Shown: positions 35,778-47,611 of the stretch, piece after piece | How positions within the stretch are numbered: the first letter of the stretch is position 1 | Layout: each line of letters begins with the position of its first letter | Assembly: GCF_018294505.1 (NCBI RefSeq) | Contig: NC_057795.1 | Coordinates: 226,842,826-226,906,825, forward strand | Direction of reading: 5' to 3' | DNA: 64,000 nucleotides | Source: Triticum aestivum | Lineage: Eukaryota > Streptophyta > Magnoliopsida > Poales > Poaceae | The notes under the pieces: model-generated | Databases searched by the model: none | What the model was told of the DNA's origin: nothing | What the model saw: only the letters and a program-made list of their open reading frames with translations | Made by a program: the position numbers and the translations under genes

Positions 35778-37024
35778 CACGACTCAATCCTCATGGTTTA
35801 TATATGCCTTTGCCTGTACCTAGTGTTCCTTGGGAGGATATATCTATGGACTTTGTTTTAGGTTTACCTCGAACAAAGAAGGGGAGGGATAGCATATTTG
35901 TTGTCGTGGATAGATTCTCGAAAATGGCACACTTTATACCATGTCATAAAAGCGATGATGCTGTTAATGTTGCTGATTTGTTCTTTCGTGAAATTATTCG
36001 CTTGCATGGTGTGCCAAATACTATTGTTTCAGATCGTGATACTAAATTTCTTAGCCACTTTTGGAGATGTTTATGGGCTAAGTTGGGGACTAAACTGCTT
36101 TTTAGTACTACTTGTCACCCCCAAACTGATGGACAAACTGAAGTAGTCAATAGAACGTTGTCTACTATGCTTAGGGCTGTTTTGAAGAATAATAAGAAAA
36201 TGTGGGAGGAATGCTTGCCTCATATTGAATTTGCTTATAATCGTTCATTCCATTCTACTACTAAGATGTGCCCTTTTGAAGTTGTGTATGGTTTCCTACC
36301 TCGTGCACCTATTGATTTGTTGCCTCTTCCATCTTCGGAGAAGGTTAATTTTGATGCTAAACAACGTGCTGAATTGATTTTTAAAATGCATGAGTTAACT
36401 AAGGAAAACATTGAGCGTATGAATGCTAAATATAAACTTGCTGGAGATAAGGGTAGAAAACATGTTGTGTTTGCACCTGGAGATCTTGTTTGGTTACATT
36501 TGGGTAAGGATAGATTTCCTGATTTGCGCAAATCAAAGCTAATGCCACATGCTGATGGTCCCTTTAAGTCGTTGGAGAAAATAAATGATAATGCATATAA
36601 ACTTGAGCTGCCTACAGATTTTGGGGTTAGTCCCACTTTTAACATTGCAGATTTGAAGCCTTATTTGGGTGAGGAAGATGAACTTCCGTCGAGGACGACT
36701 TCATTTCAAGAAGGGGAGGATGATGAGGACATCAATACCATTGTTACACCCACAGCCCCTGCTGCTATACATACTAGACCAATTACTAGAGCTCGCGCAC
36801 GCCAACTAAATTACCAGGTACTTTCATTTCTTGGTAATAATTCTAATGTTCATGAGAATATGATGCGGCCTAAATTGGATACATTTGTTTTGCTTACAAA
36901 TGAAGGGCCTATCTTGGGGAAGGATGAACATTGGAGCAAGAACAAGCATGGAGATGATGGCATGCACAAGGGGAACAAGAACGGAGTTACAAGTGATGAT
37001 TTCAGGACTCTGAAGCCACCATAA
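35778..37024 (+). pseudogene. second integrase end and LTR-coded tail of copy 3
   Basis: Open frame from [15 protein letters not shown] through the integrase catalytic core ([23 protein letters not shown]) to the tail [27 protein letters not shown] and the stop TAA at 37022-37024. The first 774 bp duplicate 34023-34796. Beyond that it holds the segment deleted from copy 1 (36552-36600). The last 101 codons lie inside the 3' LTR. It has no start of its own. Confidence 0.8.
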
Positions 37025-37637
37025 TGGGTGCATGAAGCCTTGGATGAAATATGCGAGATGTCACTTCATAAATTTCGTCTAGAGGCTATTCTAGGTGCTG
37101 CGTCACCCTTATTGTTGGGCCAGGCCCATGTAATTTCAAAATACATAAGTATAGGATATTTTTAGAGTCCGTATGTGTGGGGAAACAAGAGATAGGGTTG
37201 ATTTCGGACCCCTCCACCAAGGGCCACGAAATTCCCCCCTCTTCCTCCATATATACAGCCCTTAGGGCATCGTTTAGACCTTGGGTTTTGTTTAGACTAA
37301 AGTTCGCCATAGCTGTAACTTCGCGTACTTCGTTTGTGTTCAACGACCAGACAAAGGCGTCACAGAACCCCACCTTGATCAATAAAGCTTTCATCTTATA
37401 TTCGCAATATCCAGATTGTAATCTCAGTTTCTTGCTTGTTCTTTGTTTGCTCGCAGGAAACAGACCCTCGTGGTCAGGTTGATCATGCTCCGGCGTGGTC
37501 AATAACCTCTCGGAGTTGGTTTAACGATTGCTAAGGCGTGACGTCCTCGCACGATCGTAGTCGGATCGTCAAAGTCGACTTCCACCAAAGCGATATCCAT
37601 CATCTCATCGAAAGACGGGACACCTTTGCCTCTATCA
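36721..37637 (+). repeat. 3' LTR of copy 3
   Basis: 917 bp, TGATGAGGACATC to CCTCTATCA, directly after the purine tract CAAGAAGGGGAGGA (36707-36720). Confidence 0.9.
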
Positions 37638-39065
37638 GTTCTGGAGAAATATCACTAAGCACTTTGAGCAAGCAAGCCATTCTGCAATGAACTTCGCCAA
37701 TGCCCTGCTCTGAATAGTTGAGGTGCTTTCATACTTTAAGCCAAAGTTTGACAGCTCTAGTGCCCATTCGACTATCCTGCCTGTGGCTTTGGGGTTCCTC
37801 AATATGCGCTCCAGTGGAAAACTGGTGATACATGTGATCTCGTGGGCTTGGAAATTGTGGCGTAGTTTCTTCGAGGCCATGATAAGGCCAAAGAACAGCT
37901 TTTGCACTCTAGAGTACCTTGACCTAGCCCCTTGTAACAAGGAGCTGACAAAGTATACTGGTCTTTGTACCACTTTCTTCATTGCTGCAGTTTTAGTATC
38001 GCCTTCGCTGGCTTGCTTTGCCTACCCTTGGTCTGTGTTCAGTCCTGCCGTGACTGGTTCAGTTCCATCTCCGGATGGTATAGTTCCTGCAACTGCTTCC
38101 TCATCCAGTTCTCGCTGCACCACCAACGCTGCAATAACCACTTGACTTGTTGCAGCTAAATATGCAACAACGACTCTTATGGTTTAGGCGTGACTAAGGT
38201 GGGAGCGGAGGAAAGGTAGGCTTTCAGGTATTATAGTGCAGCTTCTGCTTCTGGGGTCCACTTTATCGGACTTGCCTTCTTAAAGATTTTGAAGAAAGGC
38301 AGTGCACGCTCGACACACTTGGAGATGAACCTACTCAGTGCAGCAACGCATCCAGTTAAACGCCTCACGTCCTTAACAGTCTTGGGTGCTTGTATTTTCT
38401 CGATTACTCTGATCTTGTTGGGGTTGGCCCCTATCCCCCATTGGGACACAATGAAACCAAGGAGCTTGCCGGAGGGGACACCAAACACACACTTCTCAGG
38501 GTTTATCTTCAAACTGATCTTGCGCAAGTTAGCAAAGGTCTCTTCCAAGTTTTGAATAAGTGTCAATCTCTCCTTCGTCTTGACCACTATATCATCCATA
38601 TAAGCTTCCATGTTCCTGTGCAGCTGGGCTCGAAACCAACTTGTACTACCCTTGCAAAAGTGGATCCGGCGATCTTTAACCCGAATGGAATTCTTACAAA
38701 GCAGTACATGCCACATGGAGTTATGAACGGGTCTTCTCTTCATCTTCCTTAGCCATAAATATCTGATGGTACCCGGAGTACGGATCCAAGAAGGACAACA
38801 AATCACATCTGGACGTGGAATCAACAATCTGATCAATGCGCGGCAGGGGGAAAGGGTGTTTTGGACTTGCTTTGTTCAAGTCCGTGAAATCAATGTAGAA
38901 CCTCCATTCTATTTCGGCTTGCTGGCGGCTCGTGAGTTGTTCGACACGTTTCAGGCCCAACCTAGTTTTCAGCCTCCTAAAAGCCCATTGAGTTTTCTTG
39001 CGAAAATAGGGCCAGCGGTTTACTCGGCCTATTAAAGGCCCAAATCTACTAGTGGGTAAGTTCAT
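37638..39065 (-). pseudogene. decayed Tat-lineage Gypsy reverse transcriptase and RNase H
   Basis: Three minus-strand frames in the right order. At 38721-39065 the start of reverse transcriptase (FTDLNKASPKHPFPLPRI, LDPYSGYHQIFMAKEDEE); at 38231-38836 its second half with YMDDIVVKTKER, NPEKCVFGVPSGKLLGF and LTGCVAALSRFISK; at 37638-37982 RNase H (RPVYFVSSLLQGARSRYS, KLRHNFQAHEIT, ATGRIVEWALEL). The wording is typical of Tat/Ogre-type elements, not CRM. Stops and frameshifts separate the pieces. The fragment is cut exactly at the end of copy 3's LTR. Confidence 0.75.
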
Positions 39066-39186
39066 ATTTAGGCATGTTCATGGACCAAGATGACAGGGCC
39101 CATGATGCGGATCATACATAGTGATTTGCATGACGGCTCAATTATGTACCATAATTTTATGGTTTGGCCAGTTTACTGGGAAGATA

Positions 39187-39188
<2 letters not shown>

Positions 39189-39222
<34 letters not shown>
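39189..39222. repeat. (TA)n microsatellite
   Basis: Perfect AT dinucleotide run of about 34 bp. Confidence 0.95.
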
Positions 39223-39226
<4 letters not shown>

Positions 39227-39582
39227 AAATAACTGCAACATCATGAATAAGAAAAAACCTAGATTATACAATAAAGAAATTACGGCATATTACATCCATT
39301 GGGCATCAAAGTTTGCCACTATGATAATAAAGCACAAGCAGACAGCAGATTACATACATTGGGCATCAAATATTGCCACTAGTGCAAATAAACACACCGA
39401 CAAAATAATATACAAAACCGACAACACTTCAATAGAGTTAAAGAAAGGTTAGCCCTGCTCGGGAGATGCAACCCAAGCAGCTGAGCAAGCTGGTGAGACT
39501 GCGCTTGTTTGACACTTATATCCTCCTCACTGTGAAAGATAAACAAGCAGACAGATGACATGTTTTGCACATATAAGTATCA

Positions 39583-39917
39583 GTGCTGACAGTTCATCAC
39601 ATTTCTTACTGACGAATAAAGTGACACAATTTAAAATATCATTAACACAATATGGTATTGTTCAGGTCAAGACATGGCAGGAAATGATATTGCGAAGGAG
39701 TTGGCAGCTTCATGACACCACTGGATTACAGATCAAGAACTCATAAGAATCAATGGTTAGTGTGCTGTCAATTTATCCCATTTCAGATTGGCAAATAAAG
39801 AGCCGGTTTAAATAATAGTAGAATGATATGACATTGTTTATAGTTAAGACATTGCAGAATATGACATTGTGCTGTAGTTGGTAGGTTCACCACACCATTG
39901 GATTACGGATCAAGAAC
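39583..39917. repeat. diverged tandem duplication, unit about 158 bp
   Basis: Units 39583-39740 and 39762-39917 share GTGCTG(A/T)CA, CATTTC, AATAAAG, AAGACAT(G)GCAG and end TTGGATTAC(A/G)GATCAAGAAC. They differ at many sites, so the duplication is old. Confidence 0.65.
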
Positions 39918-40182
39918 AGAAGCATACATGTAGTGCAAAAGAAGATCACTTGCTCTGTATAGTTTAATTTACATGGTATCAAGAAGGAACTTGGTTGTAC
40001 AACTGAAAACTTAAATTGAGAAGGCCAAACTTTTATTTATAAACTACATAATAAACTTTAAACATGAAATTTGATGCAAACACCAAAAATAAATAGCTGT
40101 TGCAGTCATGCCTAACCAAATATACACAACAAAGTTTGAAGGCTTGAGAAGGACAAACTTACATTATTGGTGAAGATAGGCT

Positions 40183-41561
40183 CTATAAAGCCCTTGTCCA
40201 AGCTGATGGGGGGCAATTGAAGAAGTTTACCACAAAATCTTCTTCATAAGCATTGCCTTTATTCTACATTTTGTTAAGAGTTGATAATATAAGAAAGAAT
40301 GGAGACTATTTAATATAAGATGAAGAGTGATGCTACATACCCAAGTAGCTATAAATGTAAGTACAACAATACAGGCAAAAGGTATAGCCAAGAGCAATGC
40401 AGAGCTAAACTTCTTCAGTACCATCGGTGTTATCCAATCTTATGGTAAGAGTAAATATACATCTACTGTGTAGAAAATGGAGGGCAAAGGAAAATAAGTT
40501 GCCTAATATAAGTAAATGTAATCAAATCTCTAAAAAAATATCCAAATGAGTGGTGCAACGCAAGGCACCTTATATTTTGGATGTTTTCTCAAAAATCTAT
40601 ACACCTTATATCAAGGAACGGAGGGAGTAGCACTTACACCTAAGTGGGACAAGAAGATGTGAAAATGGTGTTTGTCTTCACTATAATCTTCCCAAGATGG
40701 GAATAAATGCACGTAGTCCCTAACAACATTGAAAGCATTGTCTTTTGAACTGGGAATAACTGGAATGGGGTTCCAATCTGCAGGAATTGGCCGTCTCTGC
40801 AGTTGGGATAGGTCTTCGGCCGGTGGACTTGCTGTACTTTTTGCTGGAGTGGGATTTTTCTGTGGTACGGCTGGTGCTATGGCAACTGAAATCGGCATAC
40901 CTTTTGCTAGAGTGCAGGTCCTATGTGGTGGGGCTAGTGGTGTGGCCAGTGAAGTATGGGTACAATATGCTGGAGTCGGTCCTACGTTTTGTGTCACTGG
41001 TTGTACAGCCAATATAATTGGGGTGCTGTCTGAATTCTCTGGAACCACAACGTTTTTCAAGGAATTTGCTGGTGCTCCTTCAGGTTCGGCAATCACCCTC
41101 TTCCTTTTTGATGTCTGATGCACGAGAACAACATTTGAGTGGAAAAACATGGTATGATGACAGATGTAATATGTATTGATAATGGATGGGCATGGCATCT
41201 CGACATATATGATGAGTGAACTAAGCAGACGGCGGTGCAATAAAGTTTGCAAGACAACATATGCAAGATACGCGCAATCAATAAAACCTTGCCAAATTAG
41301 AATAGGCACATTGATGGGGGAACAGGACAGGCCATCTACCTTTGACTCCTCGAGGTTAGAATAGTCATTAGGATCATATTCTGAACCAGAATCTACAGGT
41401 GGGGAGCGTATGAGTTCCATTGCATCCAGAATGGCACTCAATGCCTTGGTGACCATTTTGTAAGTCATTGCAGTGTTTAGCTTCAAGAGTGGACTGCTGC
41501 TAGTGCGACACAAAGTAGCTGCACAAACCATAGTGTAGATATAACGGGAAAACGTAAGCAT
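40183..41561 (-). CDS. unrecognised spliced gene model with C-terminal membrane helix
   Basis: Four minus-strand exons join in frame: 41561-41340, 41114-40640, 40438-40341 and 40263-40183. Introns have GTAGAT...CATCAG, GTGTAAGT...ATAAG and GTATGT...TGTAG ends. The product is about 291 residues: VDSGSEYDPNDYSNLEE, a basic TSKRKR start of exon 2, a long Pro/Thr/Ala-rich stretch, LQRRPIPADWNPIPV and DYVHLFPSWEDYSEDKH. Exon 3 holds one membrane helix (SALLLAIPFACIVVLTF) and exon 4 a short polar end (FFNCPPSAWTRAL, stop 40183-40185). A TGTGCAG acceptor at 41519 suggests the first ATG may be intronic and more exons lie upstream. I do not recognise the family. Transposase-associated plant proteins are possible, but no transposase domain is seen. 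Confidence 0.5.
40580..40627. mobile_element. 3' end of a Stowaway-like MITE
   Basis: Ends GGAACGGAGGGAG followed by TA (40628-40629). No matching left end is found, so it is a fragment. It starts a few bases inside the second intron of the minus-strand gene model. Confidence 0.55.
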
Positions 41562-41902
41562 CAGAGTAAAATTAGCAAAGTGGAACTTGCTGGAATATAT
41601 GTGCTAGTATTGCCGGTACTGCTAGAAAGGCTTCGGATACCAGCTCTCTTCAACTAAAGGTGCGGTACTGTTAATATCAGTGTAACTCTCAAAGGCGACA
41701 CAACTCCCCGCATTTCCTTGCTATTCTTATAGGATTCAAGTGGGCAGGCCACTACAAATCCTATTCCTATGTTTAGAAAATCCTATGAATCAAAGAGGCC
41801 CGAAGAGTTCAAAGTGTCCATCACAACCGACCGTATAGACCTCTACACTACAAATGTCCCTGCTCATCTTCACTACACGAAACATATTGTATTACTATCA
41901 TA

Positions 41903-42063
41903 CTCCCTCCGTTCCGAAATATAAGTCTTTGTAGAGATTTCCACTATGGATCACATACAGATGTATACAAATACATTTTAGAGTGTAGATTCACTTATTT
42001 TCCTCCATATGTAGTCCATGGTGGAATATATACAAAAACTTGTATTTACGAACGGAGGGAGTA
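41903..42063. mobile_element. Stowaway (Tc1/Mariner) MITE, complete
   Basis: 161 bp with terminal inverted repeats CTCCCTCCGTTC...GAACGGAGGGAG, flanked by TA on both sides (41901-41902, 42064-42065). The inner part is also partly self-complementary (ATATAAGTCTTT / CAAAAACTTGTAT). Confidence 0.9.
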
Positions 42064-43541
42064 CTTATTAAAGAAAAACGGAAGAGGAACATGCTAAAGA
42101 AGAGTAAGCAGATTTTGGATAATAAAATGTTCGTTGCGCAGTGCACACACATGATGAACCAGAGCGCATTAAGAATGCAACTCCCTACTGTCTCTCTATA
42201 TGTGGTGCGCGTGCTTTTCGAAAGTAAAGTAGGAACATTAGCTGACCAATTAAACATTATCTATTTTAGTAACATCAGCATCATATCAGATTCCTATTTG
42301 AGCAACAAGTTTGGAATTATGAGTGGCATGTTGTTTAGCTTGATGGATTCAGGAGCAGTGCTAAGCAGGTACGATGATGGTACTGAATATAAGGCATGTC
42401 TGCATGCAAGTCGCGTGACTTTTGTCATTTGGGGCAGTCGACCATTTCAGGCGGTTGGATGAAGATCCAATGTCTCCTAACCCTTCTTCTTCCTCATCTC
42501 TGATTCTTCCCTTACAGAACAATGCATAGGCCGCCGGCCGGACCACCGGCCCCCACCGCCTGTGTTTCTCCGCCACCCCACCCCCACACCCGCCCCCACC
42601 CACGTTGAGTTTTCTTCGTTCGGCGAGGCCCCACCATTGCCCCCCCACAACCACCTTCCCCACCCGAGCCCATTCCGTCGCACCGGCGAACTCCAGCGAG
42701 CTCTGGAAAATTGACTGATCCAATTTTGAAATTTAGTCTACTATCATTTAACTAGTGTGGAATATAAAAGGGGAAAACCATAAGCATTGCGAGTATAGTG
42801 TTGAGCGTGCCATGGCGGATCTGAAGGTGCAAACCGGACAAAGGCAACTTTGCAACCAATGTTTGATTTCAACTAGCAAGTAAGTGATGGACAAGAAATC
42901 AGAGTAAAGCAGTGGCGATCTATTTTCTTACTGTGATAAATAAGTCAAGAAGATACAAAATAGTACCGCCTCTGTTGCGGCGCCGTGTATGCATCTGCTG
43001 AGAATTTGACGGTGCTGCAGTAGCGATGGCTGTTGGCAGCCTGGAAGCAGATCTAGGAGGGTAGACGGTGGCGGCGGGGCACGGTGGAAGAGACGGTTGT
43101 AGGAGCGGCGCCGGCAAGGTGGACGATGGCGGGGATGAAGCAAGAGGATGGGATGCAAGGATCCCGGTCCGAAGCCATGGATGCGAGAGGTCAATCTCTT
43201 GTAATGGATGACGACGTCGGGGTATCAGCTCCGACATGGTGGAGGAGGACGACGGTGGATGGGGTGGCGGACGGAGGAGGCTGGGGTGGAGAGGGTGTTT
43301 TGGCGCCCACGGAGTACGAATGGGGAAATGGAGGGAGAGAGGAAGGGGGGAACCATGTCTTCTGGGCGCGCTTGTCTCAAGTGCGAGGAAATTTACAAAC
43401 TTAGCCCCCGTTTCAAATTTCCTACATCACATCAATATTAGTCGGTTGGGGATAGGACGGTAATCTCACATACATCGAATATTTGCCGACGAGAGTTTGT
43501 TTTTGGCGCCCACCATGTATGAATCCGCGTGAGAGGCGGTT
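42064..43541. other. unassigned DNA, GC-rich patches
   Basis: A C-rich patch (42530-42690) and a G-rich patch (42990-43340) carry overlapping ORFs on both strands with low-complexity products. One (43237-42920, minus, containing MHTRRRNRGG) could be a first exon of the gene model at 40183-41561, but no fitting splice phase was found. CGGTT at 43537-43541 is the left target duplication of the next element. Confidence 0.35.
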
Positions 43542-46500
43542 TGTCACATCCTAGCTAGTTTATGCATTAGAGTGTTGCATCATGTTTATTCTTTCATCAG
43601 AAACCTGAAATGGGGATGACAGAACCCCCAGCCCCCTCTGAAACCCATTAGGGTTTACTAAAAACTTTTTCAATGAACCTGAAATGCCCTTCTAAAATGC
43701 CCATCATTTTTGTCTTGGTTCAGAACCTCTGCCAGAAGTGATGCACATTTTCCTAGGCCATCTTAGGGTTTTTGAATTAAATCATAAATATTTGAATTTG
43801 GGCATTTAAAATTATATAAAATATTTAAATGCTCAAATATCTCCAAACTAAAATGTTTCATGTTGGAAATAATCCAACTATGGACCAGGAGTAGTTTGGT
43901 GATTTTAGGAGTTGCCTAAATATTTTATTTAATTCAACAAAGTTGCAGAAGTATTAAAAAACAGAAAACAGAAAAAAAAAATAGAAAAACCTTACCTGGC
44001 GCCCAGCACCCGGCCCACCTGCCGGCCCAGCCCAGCGCCGCTCCAGCGAGCTGCTTGCCGGCCAGGCAGGCAGACAGGTGCCCGACGGCGACCGTAGCGC
44101 GCGCCACGCACCTGCTCGCCGCCTCGTCGCTCCCCTCGCTCGGTGACGTCGTGGACCGGCCTCCCTCGCTCCCCGGAACCCCCCAGACACCCCCTCTCCT
44201 CTCCAGCTCCTCCCCCTCGCGCTCCCCCACCATGACCGACGCCACCATCGCCGTGCCTTCGTCGTAGCCGTGCTTCCCGCCGCCCGTGCGTCCTCTCATC
44301 GTGTCCAGGAGCTCCGCCGCTATCCACTCCATCGAGCAAGCCGAGCCCCGAGCGCTCGCAACGCCCGAGTCCACCGCAACGACCTCGCCCGAACCGCCGT
44401 CGCCGGAGATCCCCTTCAACGCCGTCGTCGCTCCGGTCCATCCCCGGCCGCACCAAGGGCCCCGTCGCACTCACTATGAGCTTAGCCATCTTTCCCCCCT
44501 TCCTTTGTTTGCTCCCGAGCCGTGTAGCGACCTCCCGGAGCTCAACCGCACCCACTGCCCTGGAGCTCGTCGCCGACGTGCTCCCGGTCACCCTCCGACC
44601 ACTCCACGGTGTCCATCATGCTCACCATGTCACCTAGCACCTAGCTAGCCACTCCCCGAGCCTCATCGACCCCTCTAGCGTCAAGTTCGTCTTCGGCCGA
44701 ACCCCGGTGGCCGCCAAAGTCGTCGCCGGCGCCAACTCCGGCCACCCCGACCCCAACGGACTCCACCAAGAGCTGCGGCTCGTCCTCAGCTCCACTCCGG
44801 TGGTCTCCGCGACCCATTTGGTGGCCGAAACAGCCAAAACCACTTCCGCCGCCGCGTCGGGCTCGCCGGCGGCTAAACACCGGTGCAGCCGACCCGGGTT
44901 TGACCGCGGGTGGGCCCTGGTTGACTCCCCTGAGTCAATGACAGGTGGGGCCCAGCCCTGTTAATTAAACAGGTTTAGTTTTATTTAAACTTTAATTAAA
45001 TTAATCACCCTGACACGCGGGACCCACTGTCAGGTTTGACCTGGACATGTTCCGTTGACCGCTGACGTCACACTGACGTCAGGCTGACGCAATAATTGAT
45101 TTTCTGGAATTAATCTAATATAGGAAATTCCAGAATATAGTTTAAACTTTAAAAATTCATAACTTTTATTCTGTAACTCCAAATCAGACAAATTATATAT
45201 GAAAAATGATCAGAAAAATCCAATCTATCCATCTGTACTATTTTCATGCATGATTAAACAAGTTAACTTGATGTTTAATGCAGAACAAGGAAAAACACTT
45301 TAAAGGGCCATGTGTGAGTTTGAAATTTGAATCTTTGATTCAAATTGGTTCAAACCCTTCTGGTCTTAGCTGCATTAGCCCAACACACTCATATTGCTAT
45401 GTTTCATGCATACATCATATTGTTGCACATTGTTTGGTGATGGTTGTGTATCGGTGTTCTTTGCGGCAGGATCTGCCTCCAAGGAGTACCGTGATTACCC
45501 TAACGAAGAACCGTATCAGTGCATCGAACCATCAGGCAAGCAACCAACCATTTGATCATATCGATACAATCCCATGTTCTCGCTCTTGCTCTCTTTTACT
45601 GCATTAAGACAACGCGTTTCAAACTGCTGTGTGCTATGGTAGTTGAACCCATTTCCTCTGCATGACCTGTCATTGCCACAGTAACTAGATGAAACCCACT
45701 AGCATGTGTAGGAGTTGATTGAGCCATATGTATGTGTTGTTCCTACCTTGCTATGCCTGCTATGCTTAGAGTCGTGTCAGGTCTGGTTCATCTGGTGATG
45801 GGCTAGAGTGAAATGATTACGTCGGTAATGAGAGTGGTGTGGTGAACACGATTTGGTAAAGGTATCGATGAGAGGCCATGTAGGAGTACATGGTGGGTTG
45901 TTTCATTGAAGCCGACCTTAAGCACTGAGATCTGTATGTGTGATTTAAGAATCAGCTACTACCATGCATTGGGCCCGAAACCAATGGACCCTCTCGGCTT
46001 CTTATTCACCCTAGTTCTCTGTCCAGGAGTTGCAAGTAGTTTCTGGTGTTTGTAGCCTACTAGAGGCCGTGGACAGCGCTGACCGTAGGGGTGGGCTGTG
46101 ATGCGGTAGGTACGTGGCCGGGTGTACCGAATACCCGTTAGGTATCTCGGGAACCCTGTTCACATCGTTCGGGGCCGTATGGGAAACCTCGGCCGGACTC
46201 CCTGCGGATGGAACCTGGATAGGCGATAAACCTGGACTGGAGGCTTAGGTGATTAGGTAGGTCGTGGCCGACACCCATGTTGGGCTTCCGCTTGAAGGTT
46301 GCCGAGTACATGTCGTGTAAACGACGGTAAGTGGTGAGAGCGTGTATGAAGAAGTACACCCCTGCAGGGTTATCATGATCTATTCGAATAGCCGCGTCCG
46401 CGGTAAAGGACTACTTGGTTGCCTATACAGTTCATAGACAAGCAAATGGAAACTACTAAAAGCCTCAAGATAAGTGTGAGTGCCGAGGATGGCTCTTCCA

Positions 46501-47595
46501 TAGGAAGACGGAGGTGGATCCTCGGTAGTGTATTGAATTGGTGAGTAGTGGACTCGTGTACGCAAAACCATTTCAAGTTGGAGTCTCGTAGGATAGCCTA
46601 GCCAAGAGTCAAAGCTGGCTTGCTGCAATAACTCCACCAACCCTTCTTGATAATATGCATGTATGTAGGATCTGATGTAAGTCTTGCTGAGTACCTTTGT
46701 ACTCATGTTGCTATAATTTACATTTTCACAGAAGACGCTGCAACCCCTTCTGATGGGTTCTACGTAGACGTTGACCTCAATGAGTAGGCTAAGGCCCAGG
46801 TGGTGATCCTGAGCTTGTGAAGGACCATGTAGTATAGCTAGGCTTTCCAAGCCTCTTTTATTTTACTAGTTGTCTGTACTCAGACAAGTTACTTCCGCTG
46901 CTGGTTTGTATGACTGTGTAACTTGAATGCTGGGTCGTGTGACCCGTACCTTGGTGTATGTTATGTATGGCTCTCTAAGCCTTAAATAAAAGTACTTGTG
47001 TCATAGAGTCATGTTGTGATGCCATGTTGTATTTGCACATATCGAGCATATTGTGTGTATGTTATTGAAATGCTTGGTATGTGTGGGATCTGACTATCTA
47101 GTTGTTTATCTTTAGTAGCCTCTCTTACCGGGAAATGTCTCCTAGTGTTACCGCTGAGCCATGGTAGCTTGCTACTGCTCTGGAACACTTAGGCTGGCCG
47201 GCATGTGTCCTTCTTCGTTCCTGTGTCTGTCCCTTCGGGGAAATGTCACGCATTGAGTACCTGAGTCCTGTTAGCCCGCTACAGCCCGGTTTACCGGAGT
47301 CCTGCTAGCCCAGTGCTACAGCCCGGACCCACTTGCTGATGACCGACACGTTCGAAGCTGGGTCATGGATGCCTGTCCCTGTAAGTCTGTGCCACTTTGG
47401 GTTTACAACTAGTCATGTCAGCCCGGGCTCCTTATCATATGGATGCTAGCGACACTATCATATACGTGAGCCAAAAGGCGCAAACGGTCCCGGGAAAAGG
47501 TAAGGCGACACCCGTGGGAATACCGTGCGTGAGGCCGCAAAGTGATATGAGGTGTTACAGCTAGATTGATGTGACATCGAGTCGGGGTCCTGACA
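43542..47595 (+). repeat. 5' LTR of the chromovirus
   Basis: 4054 bp. An AT-rich start is followed by a GC-rich block (about 43990-44960), then AT-rich again. Ends GGGGTCCTGACA. Confidence 0.9.
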
Positions 47596-47599
47596 GCGT

Positions 47600-47611
47600 T
47601 GGCATCAGAGC
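47600..47611 (+). other. primer binding site of the chromovirus
   Basis: TGGCATCAGAGC four bases after the LTR end. It differs at one base from the initiator tRNA-Met complement TGGTATCAGAGC. Confidence 0.75.

Larger units (their letters stand above)
28595..37637 (+). mobile_element. rearranged CRM-clade element, copy 3
   Basis: Same family as copy 1 but on the plus strand. Order: truncated 5' LTR (28595-29233), primer site, leader, gag-pol (30213-34796), an extra LTR of another CRM subfamily (34797-35777), a second copy of the integrase end (35778-36720), polypurine tract, and 3' LTR (36721-37637). Integrase sequence 34023-34796 is repeated at 35778-36551, both 774 bp. The left end is lost at the gap, so no target duplication can be tested. 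The bases after the 3' LTR are GTTCT. The element interrupts an older Tat-type remnant. Confidence 0.8.
39066..40165. other. intergenic DNA with simple and diverged tandem repeats
   Basis: No gene recognised. A (TA)n run lies at 39189-39222, two copies of ATTACAT(A/C)CATTGGGCATC near 39290 and 39350, and a diverged duplication of about 158 bp at 39583-39740 and 39762-39917. Confidence 0.5.

Noticed and set aside
43934..44880. Several ORFs in both strands of the chromovirus LTR
   Set aside because: They are repeated in the other LTR only because the LTRs are young; no domains or splice signals support them as genes.
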